In this document: one piece after another, positions 9,581 to 18,718 of the stretch
Layout: the number at the start of each line of letters is the position of its first letter
Numbering within the stretch: position 1 is the first letter of the stretch
Assembly (NCBI GenBank): GCA_905182105.1
Contig: CAJJAR010000021.1
Coordinates: 1-64,000 of the forward strand
Source: an uncultured Paracoccaceae bacterium
GTDB lineage: Bacteria > Pseudomonadota > Alphaproteobacteria > Rhodobacterales > Rhodobacteraceae
Length of the DNA stretch: 64,000 nucleotides
Reading direction: 5' to 3'
Made by a program: the position numbers and the translations under genes
The notes under the pieces: generated by a model
What the model was told of the DNA's origin: nothing
Seen by the model: only the letters and a program-made list of their open reading frames with translations
Databases searched by the model: none

Positions 9581-10233
9581 TAGCGGGTGTTCTCAGTCAA
9601 GCGGCGCTTCACGTAATCAGTTGTATGACCGATCATCGTGTCTAAGTGCGGCTCTTCAAAGAAATGACCCGCGCCTTCAACTTCGGTGTGCGTCACAGTG
9701 ATACCTTTTTGCTCATGCAGCTTGCCGACAAGTGTGTGGGTATCAGCAGGTGGTGCCACGCGGTCAGCCGTACCGTTGATAACCAACCCAGAAGCCGGGC
9801 AGGGCGCAAGAAACGAAAAGTCATACATGTTAGCAGGTGGAGCAACAGAAATGAAACCAGTAATTTCTGGACGACGCATCAGCAATTGCATGCCAATCCA
9901 AGCGCCAAACGAGAAACCAGCAACCCAGCAATGCTTGGAGTTGTTGTTCATCGATTGAAGGTAATCCAGAGCAGTCGCCGCATCAGATAACTCGCCAATG
10001 CCCTGGTCGTATTCGCCTTGCGAACGGCCAACACCGCGAAAGTTGAAGCGAAGTACCGTGAATCCCATATTGTAGAAGGCATAGTGCAAGGAGTGCACAA
10101 CCTTGTGATTCATAGTGCCGCCAAATTGCGGGTGTGGGTGTAAAACGATCGCAATCGGTGCGTCACGTTCTTTTTGAGGGTGGTAGCGGCCTTCAAGGCG
10201 GCCTTCGGGTCCAGGGAAAATGACCTCGGGCAT
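9580..10233 (-). CDS. Alpha/beta hydrolase (COG2945-like)
   Basis: A 217-aa alpha/beta hydrolase fold protein of the kind annotated as dienelactone-hydrolase-like or COG2945. The catalytic triad is visible: Ser108 in GFSFG, Asp157 in NGTADR and His190 in EGAGH. LHPHPQFGGTMNHKVV is a hallmark of this subfamily. There is no signal peptide, so it acts in the cytoplasm. The substrate is unknown. It is divergent from iscR and leads a minus-strand set whose other two members are decayed. Confidence 0.88.
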   Translation of the reverse strand: MPEVIFPGPEGRLEGRYHPQKERDAPIAIVLHPHPQFGGTMNHKVVHSLHYAFYNMGFTVLRFNFRGVGRSQGEYDQGIGELSDAATALDYLQSMNNNSKHCWVAGFSFGAWIGMQLLMRRPEITGFISVAPPANMYDFSFLAPCPASGLVINGTADRVAPPADTHTLVGKLHEQKGITVTHTEVEGAGHFFEEPHLDTMIGHTTDYVKRRLTENTR

Positions 10234-10277
10234 GAGCGTCCTTGCATTTTTGAGTTCAACGGGTCGTGGTTCAATTC

Positions 10278-10315
10278 TTGACGAATATAACCGGTTACCT
10301 TAGAACGTTTCTAAA
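10278..10315 (+). promoter_or_regulatory. iscR-suf promoter with Irr-type iron control element
   Basis: TTAGAA-CGT-TTCTAAA (10300-10315) matches the alphaproteobacterial iron control element TTTAGAA-N3-TTCTAAA at all but the first base. A promoter TTGACG (10278-10283) with a 17-bp spacer and TAGAAC (10301-10306) overlaps it, so the element covers the -10 region. Known biology: Irr senses haem/iron status in this group and acts at such sites. Occupancy here should interfere with initiation. The motif is seen; binding by Irr is inferred. Confidence 0.78.
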
Positions 10316-10406
10316 TTACATGCGCGCAGGGCTTGCGCGTTTATTGCGATGTATGGCGTTGCGTGTGAAACGTCAATCAAATCTAGCGAAAGCAAGGGAT
10401 TTTGAG

Positions 10407-10865
10407 ATGAAACTGTCGACGAAAGGACGCTATGCAATGGTTGCGTTGGCTGACATCGCCCTGCAGCCGGAGGGGAATCTTGTTAGCCTTGGCGATATAG
10501 CCGAACGTCAGAGCATCTCACTACCATACCTTGAACAATTATTTGTAAAACTGCGTCGTTCTGAATTGGTTTCGTCTGTGCGTGGTCCGGGTGGTGGTTA
10601 CCGTCTGGCCCGTTCGCCGTCCGAAATTCGGGTTGTGGACATCTTGTCCGCTGTCGATGAATCCGTAGATGCAATGCACAAGGGCGCAGGTGCCTCTGGT
10701 GGCGCTTCTGGTTCACGTGCGCAGTCTTTGACCAATCGTTTGTGGGAAGGCTTGAGCGCAAATGTTTATGTTTACTTGCACCAAACGCGTTTGTCTGATG
10801 TGATTTCCAATGAATTGGCGCCGTGTCCTGCTGTCCCAAATCTGTTCGATGTTGTGGATGTTTGA
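10407..10865 (+). CDS. iscR: Rrf2-family Fe-S regulator IscR, single-cysteine type
   Basis: A 152-aa Rrf2 regulator with the N-terminal winged helix (MKLSTKGRYAMVALADIA; VRGPGGGYRLAR wing). Classical IscR binds a [2Fe-2S] cluster with three closely spaced cysteines; here that loop reads AMHKGAGASGGASGSRAQ and has none. The only cysteine is Cys140 in APCPAVP near the C-terminus. This matches the type described for Rhodobacter sphaeroides IscR, a repressor of Fe-S genes with unusual cluster ligation. The start at 10407 was chosen over a frame reaching 10266 because the family begins MKLSTKGRYA and an AAGG lies upstream. It leads the suf operon. Confidence 0.93.
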   Translation: MKLSTKGRYAMVALADIALQPEGNLVSLGDIAERQSISLPYLEQLFVKLRRSELVSSVRGPGGGYRLARSPSEIRVVDILSAVDESVDAMHKGAGASGGASGSRAQSLTNRLWEGLSANVYVYLHQTRLSDVISNELAPCPAVPNLFDVVDV

Positions 10866-10940
10866 CCTGTTGAAAGGGGGCCAGTCCCCGTCCTGTGAAT
10901 TCCCTCGGAGTTTGTTTTGTAAGATGAATGTGGATGTGTC

Positions 10941-11990
10941 GTGAGCCGAGTTTACTTCGATCATAATGCGACGACGCCTTTGCGCGAAGAAGCGCGTGCG
11001 GCTATAGTGGCTGCTATGGATGTTGTGGGGAACCCCTCGTCTGTGCACTCTGAGGGACGCGCAGCCAAGATGTTGGTCGAACGTGCCCGTGTGCAGGTTG
11101 CTGAGTTGGTGGGCTGTTTGCCTACGCAAGTGGTGTTTACGGGATCGGCAACTGAGGCGGCTGCTTTGGCGGTTGCGCAGAAAGATCGTCATGGTGGGCA
11201 GTTTGTATCGTTGCAGACCGAGCATGATTGTTTTTTAGCTTGGGATGAGGCGATCATTGAGGGGCCTGCGTTACATGCAATTTCGGCGGCCAATTCTGAG
11301 ACTGGTGTCATGAAGCCAGCAGTTGTTTCAAACGCGAGCGTATCTGGAGCAGTGGTTTGCGATGTCACGCAGATCGCGGGAAAGATGCCTGTGGTTTATG
11401 ATGAAAGTGGCAAACCGTCTTACATGATCCTCTCGGCGCACAAGTTGGGTGGTCCAAAGGGTGTTGGTGCATTGATTAATTTCACTGCTGATGATCCGCA
11501 GGCGATTTTGCGTGGTGGCGGGCAAGAGATGGGCCGCCGTTCTGGGACTGAAAACGTTATTGGCATAGCTGGATTCGGGGCTGCTGCAGTCGCGGCAGAT
11601 CAAGATGTAGCCAATGGTGCATGGGGACGGGTTGCGAAACTTAGGAATATTCTAGAAAAGGCCCTTGAGACTGCGTCAAAGAAGACTATTTTTGTCGGGA
11701 ATGACCAGCAACGCTTACCGAACACTTCTTGCATCCTCACCCCAGGGTGGAAGGGAGAGACGCAGGTGATGCAAATGGATTTGGCTGGCTTTGCCGTTTC
11801 TGCGGGTTCTGCCTGTTCATCGGGCAAAGTGCGCGCCAGTCGCGTCCTGACGGCGATGGGCTATGAAGATGAGTTGGCAGCTTGTGCGATACGTGTGTCG
11901 CTGGGGTTGTCAAATACAGAAGATGAAGTCCTGCGCTTTGCCGATGTTTGGGCGCAAAAACTTAAGAAACATGAGGCACGCGCGGCGTAA
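10941..11990 (+). CDS. Cysteine desulfurase, IscS/NifS class
   Basis: A PLP enzyme that takes sulfur from cysteine for Fe-S assembly. It has 349 aa with the class I fold: YFDHNATTPLR at the N-terminus, the PLP lysine in SAHKLGG (about Lys168) and the catalytic cysteine in SAGSACSSGK (about Cys292). The start is GTG; the nearby ATGs upstream are out of frame or closed by a stop. It lies 75 bp after iscR and 30 bp before sufB. It is distinct from the SufS at the end of the operon, so the operon encodes two desulfurases of different classes. Confidence 0.92.
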   Translation: MSRVYFDHNATTPLREEARAAIVAAMDVVGNPSSVHSEGRAAKMLVERARVQVAELVGCLPTQVVFTGSATEAAALAVAQKDRHGGQFVSLQTEHDCFLAWDEAIIEGPALHAISAANSETGVMKPAVVSNASVSGAVVCDVTQIAGKMPVVYDESGKPSYMILSAHKLGGPKGVGALINFTADDPQAILRGGGQEMGRRSGTENVIGIAGFGAAAVAADQDVANGAWGRVAKLRNILEKALETASKKTIFVGNDQQRLPNTSCILTPGWKGETQVMQMDLAGFAVSAGSACSSGKVRASRVLTAMGYEDELAACAIRVSLGLSNTEDEVLRFADVWAQKLKKHEARAA

Positions 11991-12020
11991 CGCTGTGAGC
12001 CAAAAAGAGGAAGTCTGAGC

Positions 12021-13520
12021 ATGGACAATATGGTCAAAGATGGGGTCGATCAGGATACCGTCGACGCAGTACGCGAAGTTGGTGGAGCCTATAAGCACGG
12101 CTGGAACACTGACATTGAAATGGAATACGCCCCAAAGGGTCTTTCCACAGATATCGTGCGTTTGATTTCTGAAAAGAATGAAGAACCTGAGTGGATGCTG
12201 CAGTGGCGATTGGCCGCTTATGATCGTTGGTTGAAGTTGGAAGAGCCGGATTGGGCGATGGTCGACTACCCAAAAATCGATTTCCAAGACCAGTATTATT
12301 ATGCCCGTCCAAAATCGATGGAAGTAAAGCCAAAGTCATTGGACGAGGTTGATCCTAAATTGTTGGAGACCTACAAAAAGTTAGGCATTCCCTTGAAAGA
12401 ACAGGCTTTGCTTGCTGGCGTTGAAGCCCCTGAAGGCGAACGTAAGGTTGCTGTGGATGCGGTGTTTGACTCAGTTTCTTTGGGTACGACCTTTAAGGAC
12501 GAGCTGTTGAAAGCGGGTGTAATTTTTTGCTCAATCTCAGAAGCAATCAAAGATTACCCTGAATTGGTTAAAAAGTACCTTGGGACCGTTGTTCCTGTTT
12601 CAGACAACTACTATGCCACTTTGAACTCTGCCGTGTTCTCTGATGGGTCGTTCGTCTACATCCCGCCAAACACACGTTGCCCAATGGAGTTGTCCACGTA
12701 TTTCCGCATTAATGCAGAAAACACGGGTCAGTTTGAGCGCACGTTGATCATCGCCGACAAGGGTTCTTACGTTTCATACCTTGAGGGCTGTACAGCACCG
12801 CAACGCGATATCGCGCAATTGCACGCTGCTGTTGTTGAGTTGGTTCTGCTGGATGACGCTGAAATCAAGTACTCGACTGTTCAAAACTGGTTCCCAGGTG
12901 ACGAGAACGGCAAGGGCGGCATCTATAACTTCGTGACGAAACGTGCTGATTGCCGCGGTGATCGTTCCAAAGTAATGTGGACCCAAGTTGAAACCGGTTC
13001 TGCCGTTACTTGGAAATACCCGTCCTGTGTATTGCGCGGCGATGACAGCCAAGGCGAGTTCTATTCAATCGCTATTGCCAACAACATGCAGCAGGCCGAC
13101 ACGGGCACCAAAATGATCCATTTGGGCAAACGCACCAAGTCGCGGATTGTGTCCAAAGGTATCTCAGCAGGCAAAGCCCAGAACACATACCGCGGTTTGG
13201 TGTCTATGCACCCCAAAGCCAAGGAATCGCGCAACTATACACAGTGCGACAGTTTGTTGATCGGCGATAAATGTGGGGCGCACACGGTGCCGTACATTGA
13301 AGTGAAGAATAACTCATCACGCGTTGAGCACGAAGCCACTACATCCAAAGTGGATGACGATCAGCTGTTCTATTGCCGCTCGCGCGGGATGGATGAGGAA
13401 GAGGCGGTTGCCTTGGTTGTCAACGGGTTCTGTAAGGATGTGCTTCAGGCGCTTCCGATGGAATTCGCGATGGAAGCACAGGCGCTTGTAGCAATTTCGC
13501 TTGAGGGGTCTGTTGGCTAA
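12021..13520 (+). CDS. sufB: Fe-S cluster assembly scaffold SufB
   Basis: SufB is the cluster-building subunit of the SufBC2D scaffold. The 499-aa protein has family landmarks in order: [51 protein letters not shown] and the C-terminal region [14 protein letters not shown] with [27 protein letters not shown] precedes the start codon, with an alternative in-frame ATG three codons later. The next gene begins three bases after its stop. Confidence 0.98.
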   Translation: MDNMVKDGVDQDTVDAVREVGGAYKHGWNTDIEMEYAPKGLSTDIVRLISEKNEEPEWMLQWRLAAYDRWLKLEEPDWAMVDYPKIDFQDQYYYARPKSMEVKPKSLDEVDPKLLETYKKLGIPLKEQALLAGVEAPEGERKVAVDAVFDSVSLGTTFKDELLKAGVIFCSISEAIKDYPELVKKYLGTVVPVSDNYYATLNSAVFSDGSFVYIPPNTRCPMELSTYFRINAENTGQFERTLIIADKGSYVSYLEGCTAPQRDIAQLHAAVVELVLLDDAEIKYSTVQNWFPGDENGKGGIYNFVTKRADCRGDRSKVMWTQVETGSAVTWKYPSCVLRGDDSQGEFYSIAIANNMQQADTGTKMIHLGKRTKSRIVSKGISAGKAQNTYRGLVSMHPKAKESRNYTQCDSLLIGDKCGAHTVPYIEVKNNSSRVEHEATTSKVDDDQLFYCRSRGMDEEEAVALVVNGFCKDVLQALPMEFAMEAQALVAISLEGSVG

Positions 13521-13522
13521 TC

Positions 13523-14122
13523 ATGTTCGAGGCTGCCCTTCAACGTCCAGATCTCACAATGCCGGTGGTCGAAGCAGAGCTTTTGCGCCAGCATTATGAG
13601 GACGCGGATGCGATCCTTGAATACGGATCGGGCGGTTCGACGCTTATGGCGGCCGAAATGGAAGGCAAACACGTCACCAGTGTCGAAAGTGACAAGGCGT
13701 GGTGGCAGATGATGATGGAATGTTTTGAAGCCAATCCGGCATCCAGAGGGTCTACCGTCGACATGCTTTATTCCGGAATCGGACCAATGCGAGAATGGAG
13801 TTACCCCAAGGACGAGCGTTCTTGGAAACAGTTTGCACAGTATCCATTGGCTGTGTGGGAGATGGATGAGCTACGCGCCCCAGACGTTGTTTTGGTTGAT
13901 GGGCGTTTCTGTGTCGGATGTTCTTAGGCCACCGCATACTACATCAAACAGCCTACAATTCTGCTGTTTGACGACTATACGCCACGCAAGTGGATGCACG
14001 AGACTGAGGACTTTCTTGGTCAACCAGAAATTACGGGCCGCATGGCCACGTTTAAACTTGAACCGCAGCCGTTCCCAACGGGACGTATGCTTGAAATTAT
14101 TGATTACATGCTGCGCCCATGA
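13523..14122 (+). pseudogene. Methyltransferase-like protein in the suf operon, single nonsense codon
   Basis: The frame from ATG 13523 runs 200 codons to a TGA at 14120-14122, broken only by TAG at codon 135 (13925-13927). Before it lie a Rossmann-like YGSGGSTLMAAEM motif, SVESDKAW and DVVLVDGRFCVGC. After it the frame continues ATAYYIKQP, LLFDDYTPRKW and FKLEPQPFP. The motifs suggest a class I SAM-dependent methyltransferase fold, but I cannot name the substrate. The stop probably replaces a leucine codon (TTG to TAG). A truncated 134-aa product could still be made because sufC downstream has its own ribosome binding site. Confidence 0.8.
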
Positions 14123-14142
14123 TTGGGTAGTGAGGGAATAAA

Positions 14143-14898
14143 ATGCTGAAGATTGAAAACCTGCACGTCAAACTTGAAGACGAAGAAAAGCAAATCTTGA
14201 AAGGTGTAAACCTTGAGGTTGGCGCGGGCCAAGTGCACGCGATCATGGGGCCAAACGGTTCTGGTAAATCCACGTTGTCCTATGTTTTGTCTGGCCGCGA
14301 AGGTTACGAAGTAACGGACGGCGAAGCCCATTTGGGTGACGTTGACTTGCTTGACATCGAACCAGAAGAACGTGCGGCAGCTGGCCTGTTCTTGGCATTC
14401 CAATACCCTGTAGAGATCCCAGGCGTTGGCAACATGACCTTCCTGCGCACAGCTGTAAACGCACAGCGCAAAGCGCGCGGCGAAGAAGAAATGTCTGCCG
14501 CTGAATTCCTCAAAGTTGTTCGCGCAAAAGCGAAGACGCTGAAAATCGACGCTGACATGTTGAAGCGCCCAGTCAACGTTGGCTTTTCCGGTGGTGAGAA
14601 AAAGCGCAACGAGATTTTGCAGATGGCGATGCTTGAACCAAAGATGTGCATCTTGGACGAGACAGACTCGGGTCTAGATGTTGATGCGATGAAATTGGTC
14701 TCTGAAGGCGTGAATGCTTTGCGTTCTGAAGGTCGCTCTTTCTTGGTCATCACGCACTACCAGCGTCTTTTGGACCACATCAAGCCTGACGTGGTTCACA
14801 TCATGGCAAACGGCCGTATCATTAAATCTGGTGGCCCTGAGTTGGCTCTAGAAGTTGAACAGAACGGTTATGCCGACATCTTGGCAGAGGTTTCCTAA
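14143..14898 (+). CDS. sufC: Fe-S assembly ATPase SufC
   Basis: SufC is the ABC-type ATPase subunit that drives the SufBCD scaffold. Its 251 aa show Walker A GPNGSGKST, signature FSGGEKKR, Walker B MCILDETDSGLD and the H-loop histidine in ITHYQR. It has no membrane segment, as expected for the cytosolic complex. Its TAA overlaps the ATG of sufD (TAATG), which implies coupled translation. Confidence 0.98.
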   Translation: MLKIENLHVKLEDEEKQILKGVNLEVGAGQVHAIMGPNGSGKSTLSYVLSGREGYEVTDGEAHLGDVDLLDIEPEERAAAGLFLAFQYPVEIPGVGNMTFLRTAVNAQRKARGEEEMSAAEFLKVVRAKAKTLKIDADMLKRPVNVGFSGGEKKRNEILQMAMLEPKMCILDETDSGLDVDAMKLVSEGVNALRSEGRSFLVITHYQRLLDHIKPDVVHIMANGRIIKSGGPELALEVEQNGYADILAEVS

Positions 14899-16178
14899 TG
14901 AGCGCTGTTGCTGAAACGATGAATGTCACTGATGAGCGTTTGGCGGGTTTGACCCTGCCAGCGGGCGGATGGTCTGACGTGGCGCGCAAGGATGCGTTGT
15001 CACGTGTTCAGATGATGGGGTTGCCAAGCCGTCGAGATGAATATTGGAAATACACACGTCCAGATACATTGACCCAAGCGGTTGCTGTGCCTGCGGCCCT
15101 GTTTCACAATGACGAAGCAGCACTTTTTGACGATGTTGAACGCCTCAAAATCGTATTTGTAGACGGTGTATTTGATGCGGATGCCTCTGATGACCTGTCC
15201 CTTGAGGGTGTAAGCATCGAACACCTTGCAACTGTGGATGCCGATATCCACTGGGCTCGCGATATTTACGGTGTGCTAGAAACCAACGGTCAAAAGCCTG
15301 TTGAACGTCCTTTGGCCGCCTTGAACACTGCTTTTGCAACGGATGGTGTTTTGATCCATGTGACGGGTGCAGCAAGCAGGCCGATCAACATGATCTACCT
15401 TCACAACTCAGAAACATCTGATGTGATGTTGCACAACGTGATCAAACTGGACGCAGGCGCTAGCCTAACTGTTCTGGAAACAGGACCAGCAGCTGCACGC
15501 CTCAATATGGTGACTGAAGTTGAAGTCGCTGACACCGCAGCGTTCCATCACATTCGTGCTCAAGGGCGCGACCATGAACGCCGCGCAGCCACGCATATCT
15601 TTGCACGTTTGGGCACTGAATCAGTGTTCAAATCCTTTACGCTTACTGCAAATGGCGTAATGACGCGCAACGAATGTGTGCTTGAGTTGACAGGTGACGA
15701 TGCAAAAGCAACCGTCGGTGGCGCATGTGTAGGCGACGGTGATTTTCACCACGACGACACGGTGTTCATCACCCATGACGCAGAAAACTGTGAAAGCCGC
15801 CAGGTGTTTAAAAAGGTTCTGCGCAACGGCGCGACAGGCGTTTTTCAAGGCAAAATCTTGGTCAAAGCCGGTGCACAGAAGACAGATGGCTATCAGATCA
15901 GCCAATCATTGCTTTTGGATGGTGACAGCCAATTTTTGGCCAAGCCTGAGCTTGAAATCTACGCCGATGACGTGATCTGTTCACACGGATCTACCTCTGG
16001 TGCGATTGATGAAACCGCATTGTTCTATCTACAATCACGCGGGATCAGCAAACCAGTGGCGACTGACTTGTTGACCTTGTCGTTCTTGGCTGAAGCTGTG
16101 GACGAGATCGAAGATGAAACACTGCGCGAGCAAATCAACGAACGCATGGCGTCTTGGTTGGAACGGCGTCGCGGCTGA
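14898..16178 (+). CDS. sufD: Fe-S assembly protein SufD
   Basis: SufD pairs with SufB in the SufBC2D scaffold and is needed for iron supply to the nascent cluster. The protein has 426 aa with the SufBD beta-helix core; near the C-terminus the hallmark SHGSTSGAIDETALFYLQSRG carries the conserved histidine. It overlaps sufC at its start and the first Yip1-like gene at its end (TGATG). Confidence 0.97.
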   Translation: MSAVAETMNVTDERLAGLTLPAGGWSDVARKDALSRVQMMGLPSRRDEYWKYTRPDTLTQAVAVPAALFHNDEAALFDDVERLKIVFVDGVFDADASDDLSLEGVSIEHLATVDADIHWARDIYGVLETNGQKPVERPLAALNTAFATDGVLIHVTGAASRPINMIYLHNSETSDVMLHNVIKLDAGASLTVLETGPAAARLNMVTEVEVADTAAFHHIRAQGRDHERRAATHIFARLGTESVFKSFTLTANGVMTRNECVLELTGDDAKATVGGACVGDGDFHHDDTVFITHDAENCESRQVFKKVLRNGATGVFQGKILVKAGAQKTDGYQISQSLLLDGDSQFLAKPELEIYADDVICSHGSTSGAIDETALFYLQSRGISKPVATDLLTLSFLAEAVDEIEDETLREQINERMASWLERRRG

Positions 16179-16666
16179 TGTCTGTTACTGCAGATATTCG
16201 GGCCAGTTATCGTGGACCGGGTCGCGTGGTTGCGCGGCTTTTGGGGCAGGGACGGCGTGAAGGTTTCGCGCTGAACATCCTGCTGTTCGCATGCATCATG
16301 ATGTTCATCGCGCAAGCACCATATCAAGCACGCGAAGCGTATTTCGATCCAGACGTTCCTTTGATGGCGCGGATGTATTGGAGCGCTTTTTTGTGGATCT
16401 TCTTGGTTCCGCTGCTGCTGTATGGCTTTGCGGCCTTTATGCACGGCCTCGCACTTTTGGCAGGACGCAACATCACAGGGTATGGCGTGCGCCTTAGCTT
16501 GTTTTGGGCTCTACTTGCCAGCAGCCCGATGTTTTTGCTGTTGGGGTTAATTGCAGCCTTCATCGGTCCAGGTGCTGGTTTGCAATTGGTCGGCATTCTA
16601 TGGCTCGCCAACATCTTATGGTTTTGGATCGCTGGGATGCGCGCAGCAGAAAGCGTCGAACTATGA
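16178..16666 (+). CDS. Yip1-like integral membrane protein
   Basis: A 162-aa protein with about four hydrophobic helices, for example FALNILLFACIMMFIAQAP and SLFWALLASSPMFLLLGLI. It looks like the YIP1-type multi-pass membrane proteins often found in Rhodobacterales. Its ATG overlaps the sufD stop (TGATG) and its TGA overlaps the ATG of the next membrane gene (ATGA), so it is firmly inside the suf transcript. A role in Fe-S assembly is not known; position is the only evidence. Assignment to the family is moderate. Confidence 0.7.
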   Translation: MSVTADIRASYRGPGRVVARLLGQGRREGFALNILLFACIMMFIAQAPYQAREAYFDPDVPLMARMYWSAFLWIFLVPLLLYGFAAFMHGLALLAGRNITGYGVRLSLFWALLASSPMFLLLGLIAAFIGPGAGLQLVGILWLANILWFWIAGMRAAESVEL

Positions 16667-17283
16667 AACTGGACGTCCAATCACTTAGCATGCTTATTTC
16701 TTTGACCCTTCGTGATCCCGCCAATGCGGCAAGATTGGTTATCAACTCAGGTTATCGCCGTGATGTTTTATGGACATTGCTGTTACTTGTCAGCATTGCA
16801 AATGCAGCCCTTGTATGGTTGTCCAATGCGTTGACTGGGCCAACCCCAGAACAATTGGCGCAAATGCCAATCCAAATTCCGCAGATCATCTTTAGCCCAC
16901 TATTTGCGTTTGTGTTTCTGGCGGGTGCCTTGGTGATCACGGTCCATGTTTTGCATTGGATCGGCGCTGCTATCGGTGGGAAGGGCAGCTTGGATGACAT
17001 GTTGTCCGTCTTGGTGTGGCTACAGGCCATGCGTGTCTTAGCCCAAGTTGTCTTGTTGGTTTTGCTAATCGTTGCGCCAACAATTGCCGGCTTGTTTGGC
17101 TTGGGTGTTGCTTTGATTAGCCTTTGGATACTGGTGCACTTTGTAAATGAGGGTGCGGGCCTTGGCTCAGTTTTCAAAACCGTTGGCGTTCTGCTGTCCG
17201 CAACCGTGGGCATGATAATGGGCCTTAGCTTTATCCTGACCGTTACTGGTCTTGCCTCAATGGGAATTTCTCCGAATGTATAA
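16663..17283 (+). CDS. Yip1 family membrane protein
   Basis: A 206-aa polytopic membrane protein with about five helices after the cytosolic start MKLDVQSLSMLISLTLRDP. The SLTLRDPANAARLVI opening is typical of bacterial YIP1-domain proteins. It overlaps the preceding Yip1-like gene by four bases and sufS by eight. Two tandem members in one operon suggest a hetero-oligomeric membrane pair, which is inference. The start at 16663 is preferred to upstream codons because of the ATGA overlap and the family N-terminus. Confidence 0.8.
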   Translation: MKLDVQSLSMLISLTLRDPANAARLVINSGYRRDVLWTLLLLVSIANAALVWLSNALTGPTPEQLAQMPIQIPQIIFSPLFAFVFLAGALVITVHVLHWIGAAIGGKGSLDDMLSVLVWLQAMRVLAQVVLLVLLIVAPTIAGLFGLGVALISLWILVHFVNEGAGLGSVFKTVGVLLSATVGMIMGLSFILTVTGLASMGISPNV

Positions 17284-18496
17284 TGTTACAAAAGTACGTG
17301 CTGACTTTCCAATCCTTTCACGAGAAGTGAATGGTAAGCCACTGGTATATCTAGATAATGGCGCTTCAGCGCAAAAGCCGCAGATCGTGATTGATACGAT
17401 CACGCGCGCTTATGCTGAAGAGTACGCAAATGTGCATCGTGGCCTTCATTTCTTGTCGAACCTCGCAACAGACAATTATGAGGCTGTGCGTGGAAAAATC
17501 GCCAAATTCATGAACGCGGGTTCAGAAAACGAAATCGTTTTCAATTCAGGCACCACCGAAGGTATCAATATGGTTGCCTATGGTTGGGCTATGCCGAACC
17601 TAAAATCTGGTGATGAAATCATCCTAAGCGTCATGGAGCACCACGCCAATATCGTGCCTTGGCACTTTCTGCGCGAACGCCACGGTGTCGTAATCAAATG
17701 GGTGGATGTTGATGCGACTGGTGCGTTGGACCCCCAAGCGGTTCTTGATGCGATTACGCCAAAAACGAAATTAATCGCGATCACTCATATGTCCAACGTT
17801 TTGGGCACCAAAGTGGATGTAAAAACCATTTGCGCGGGCGCACGTGCAAAAGGTGTGCGCGTCTTGGTGGATGGATCACAAGCAGCGGTACACATGCCAG
17901 TAGATGTTCAAGACATCGATGCAGATTTTTACGCAGTAACGGGGCACAAATTATACGGTCCATCAGGTTCTGGCGCGATCCACATCAAACCTGAACGGAT
18001 GGCTGAGATGCAGCCATTCATCGGCGGCGGTGATATGATCCGTGAAGTGTCCAAATCAGGTGTCATCTATAACGACGCCCCGATGAAGTTCGAAGCTGGC
18101 ACACCGGGGATCGTTCAAATGATCGGTCTGGGCACGGCCGTTGATTACATGATGGATACCGGAATGGACGCGATTGCGGCCCATGAGAATAGCCTACGTG
18201 ATTACGCTGTTTCGAAACTTGCGGGTTTGAACTGGATCCAAGTCCAAGGGACAACCGCGGACAAAGGAGCCATCTTTAGTTTCACAATGGATGGTGCAGC
18301 GCATGCGCATGACATCTCAACGATTCTTGATAAAAAGGGCGTTGCGGTGCGGGCAGGGCAGCATTGTACAGGTCCATTGATGGAACATCTTGGTCTCAGT
18401 GCAACCTGTCGTGCGTCTTTTGCGATGTATAACACGACTGATGAAGTTGATGTTTGGATCGATGCGTTGGAACTTGCACACGATCTTTTCGCCTAA
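17276..18496 (+). CDS. sufS: Cysteine desulfurase SufS (class II)
   Basis: SufS mobilises cysteine sulfur for the SufBCD scaffold, usually with SufE or SufU; no SufE gene is in this window. The 406-aa protein has [13 protein letters not shown], the PLP lysine in [10 protein letters not shown] (about Lys225) and the catalytic cysteine in LSATCRASF (about Cys378). The start at 17276 ([14 protein letters not shown]) is preferred over one eight codons upstream inside the Yip1 gene. It is the last gene of the operon. Confidence 0.97.
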   Translation: MYNVTKVRADFPILSREVNGKPLVYLDNGASAQKPQIVIDTITRAYAEEYANVHRGLHFLSNLATDNYEAVRGKIAKFMNAGSENEIVFNSGTTEGINMVAYGWAMPNLKSGDEIILSVMEHHANIVPWHFLRERHGVVIKWVDVDATGALDPQAVLDAITPKTKLIAITHMSNVLGTKVDVKTICAGARAKGVRVLVDGSQAAVHMPVDVQDIDADFYAVTGHKLYGPSGSGAIHIKPERMAEMQPFIGGGDMIREVSKSGVIYNDAPMKFEAGTPGIVQMIGLGTAVDYMMDTGMDAIAAHENSLRDYAVSKLAGLNWIQVQGTTADKGAIFSFTMDGAAHAHDISTILDKKGVAVRAGQHCTGPLMEHLGLSATCRASFAMYNTTDEVDVWIDALELAHDLFA

Positions 18497-18563
18497 GGTG
18501 CAAACTCATCGCGTCATTTAGCAATTGCAGCGCAACAGCTGCAAAGCTATACCGCGCATGAAT

Positions 18564-18640
18564 GGTCCCATAGCTCAGCTGGATAGAGTACTCGCCTCCG
18601 AAGCGAGGGGTCGCTGGTTCAAATCCAGCTGGGACCACCA
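18564..18640 (+). tRNA. tRNA-Arg (anticodon CCG)
   Basis: A 77-base cloverleaf with a 7-bp acceptor stem GGTCCCA/TGGGACC, a D-arm (AGCTCAGCTGGATAGAG), anticodon stem CTCGC/GCGAG around the loop CTCCGAA (anticodon CCG, decoding CGG), T-arm GCTGG-TTCAAAT-CCAGC, discriminator A and an encoded CCA. No integrase or duplicated 3' end was seen next to it, so it does not appear to be an occupied attachment site. Confidence 0.97.
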
Positions 18641-18660
18641 TTTTCCATTCGTAACAAACG

Positions 18661-18690
18661 AAAAAAAGCGCCCTAAAAGGCGCTTCCGTT
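18661..18690 (-). terminator. Rho-independent terminator of the DUF882 gene
   Basis: AAGCGCC (18666-18672) pairs with GGCGCTT (18679-18685) around a six-base loop. On the minus strand it is followed by a run of T residues. It may also stop read-through past tRNA-Arg. Confidence 0.85.
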
Positions 18691-18718
18691 TGTATCCTCA
18701 TGATCCCAGTTTAAAAGA

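Noticed and set aside
18564-18640. tRNA-Arg as an integration site for a mobile element
   Set aside because: No integrase, direct repeat of the tRNA 3' end or foreign gene block was seen on either side; both flanks are ordinary chromosomal genes.
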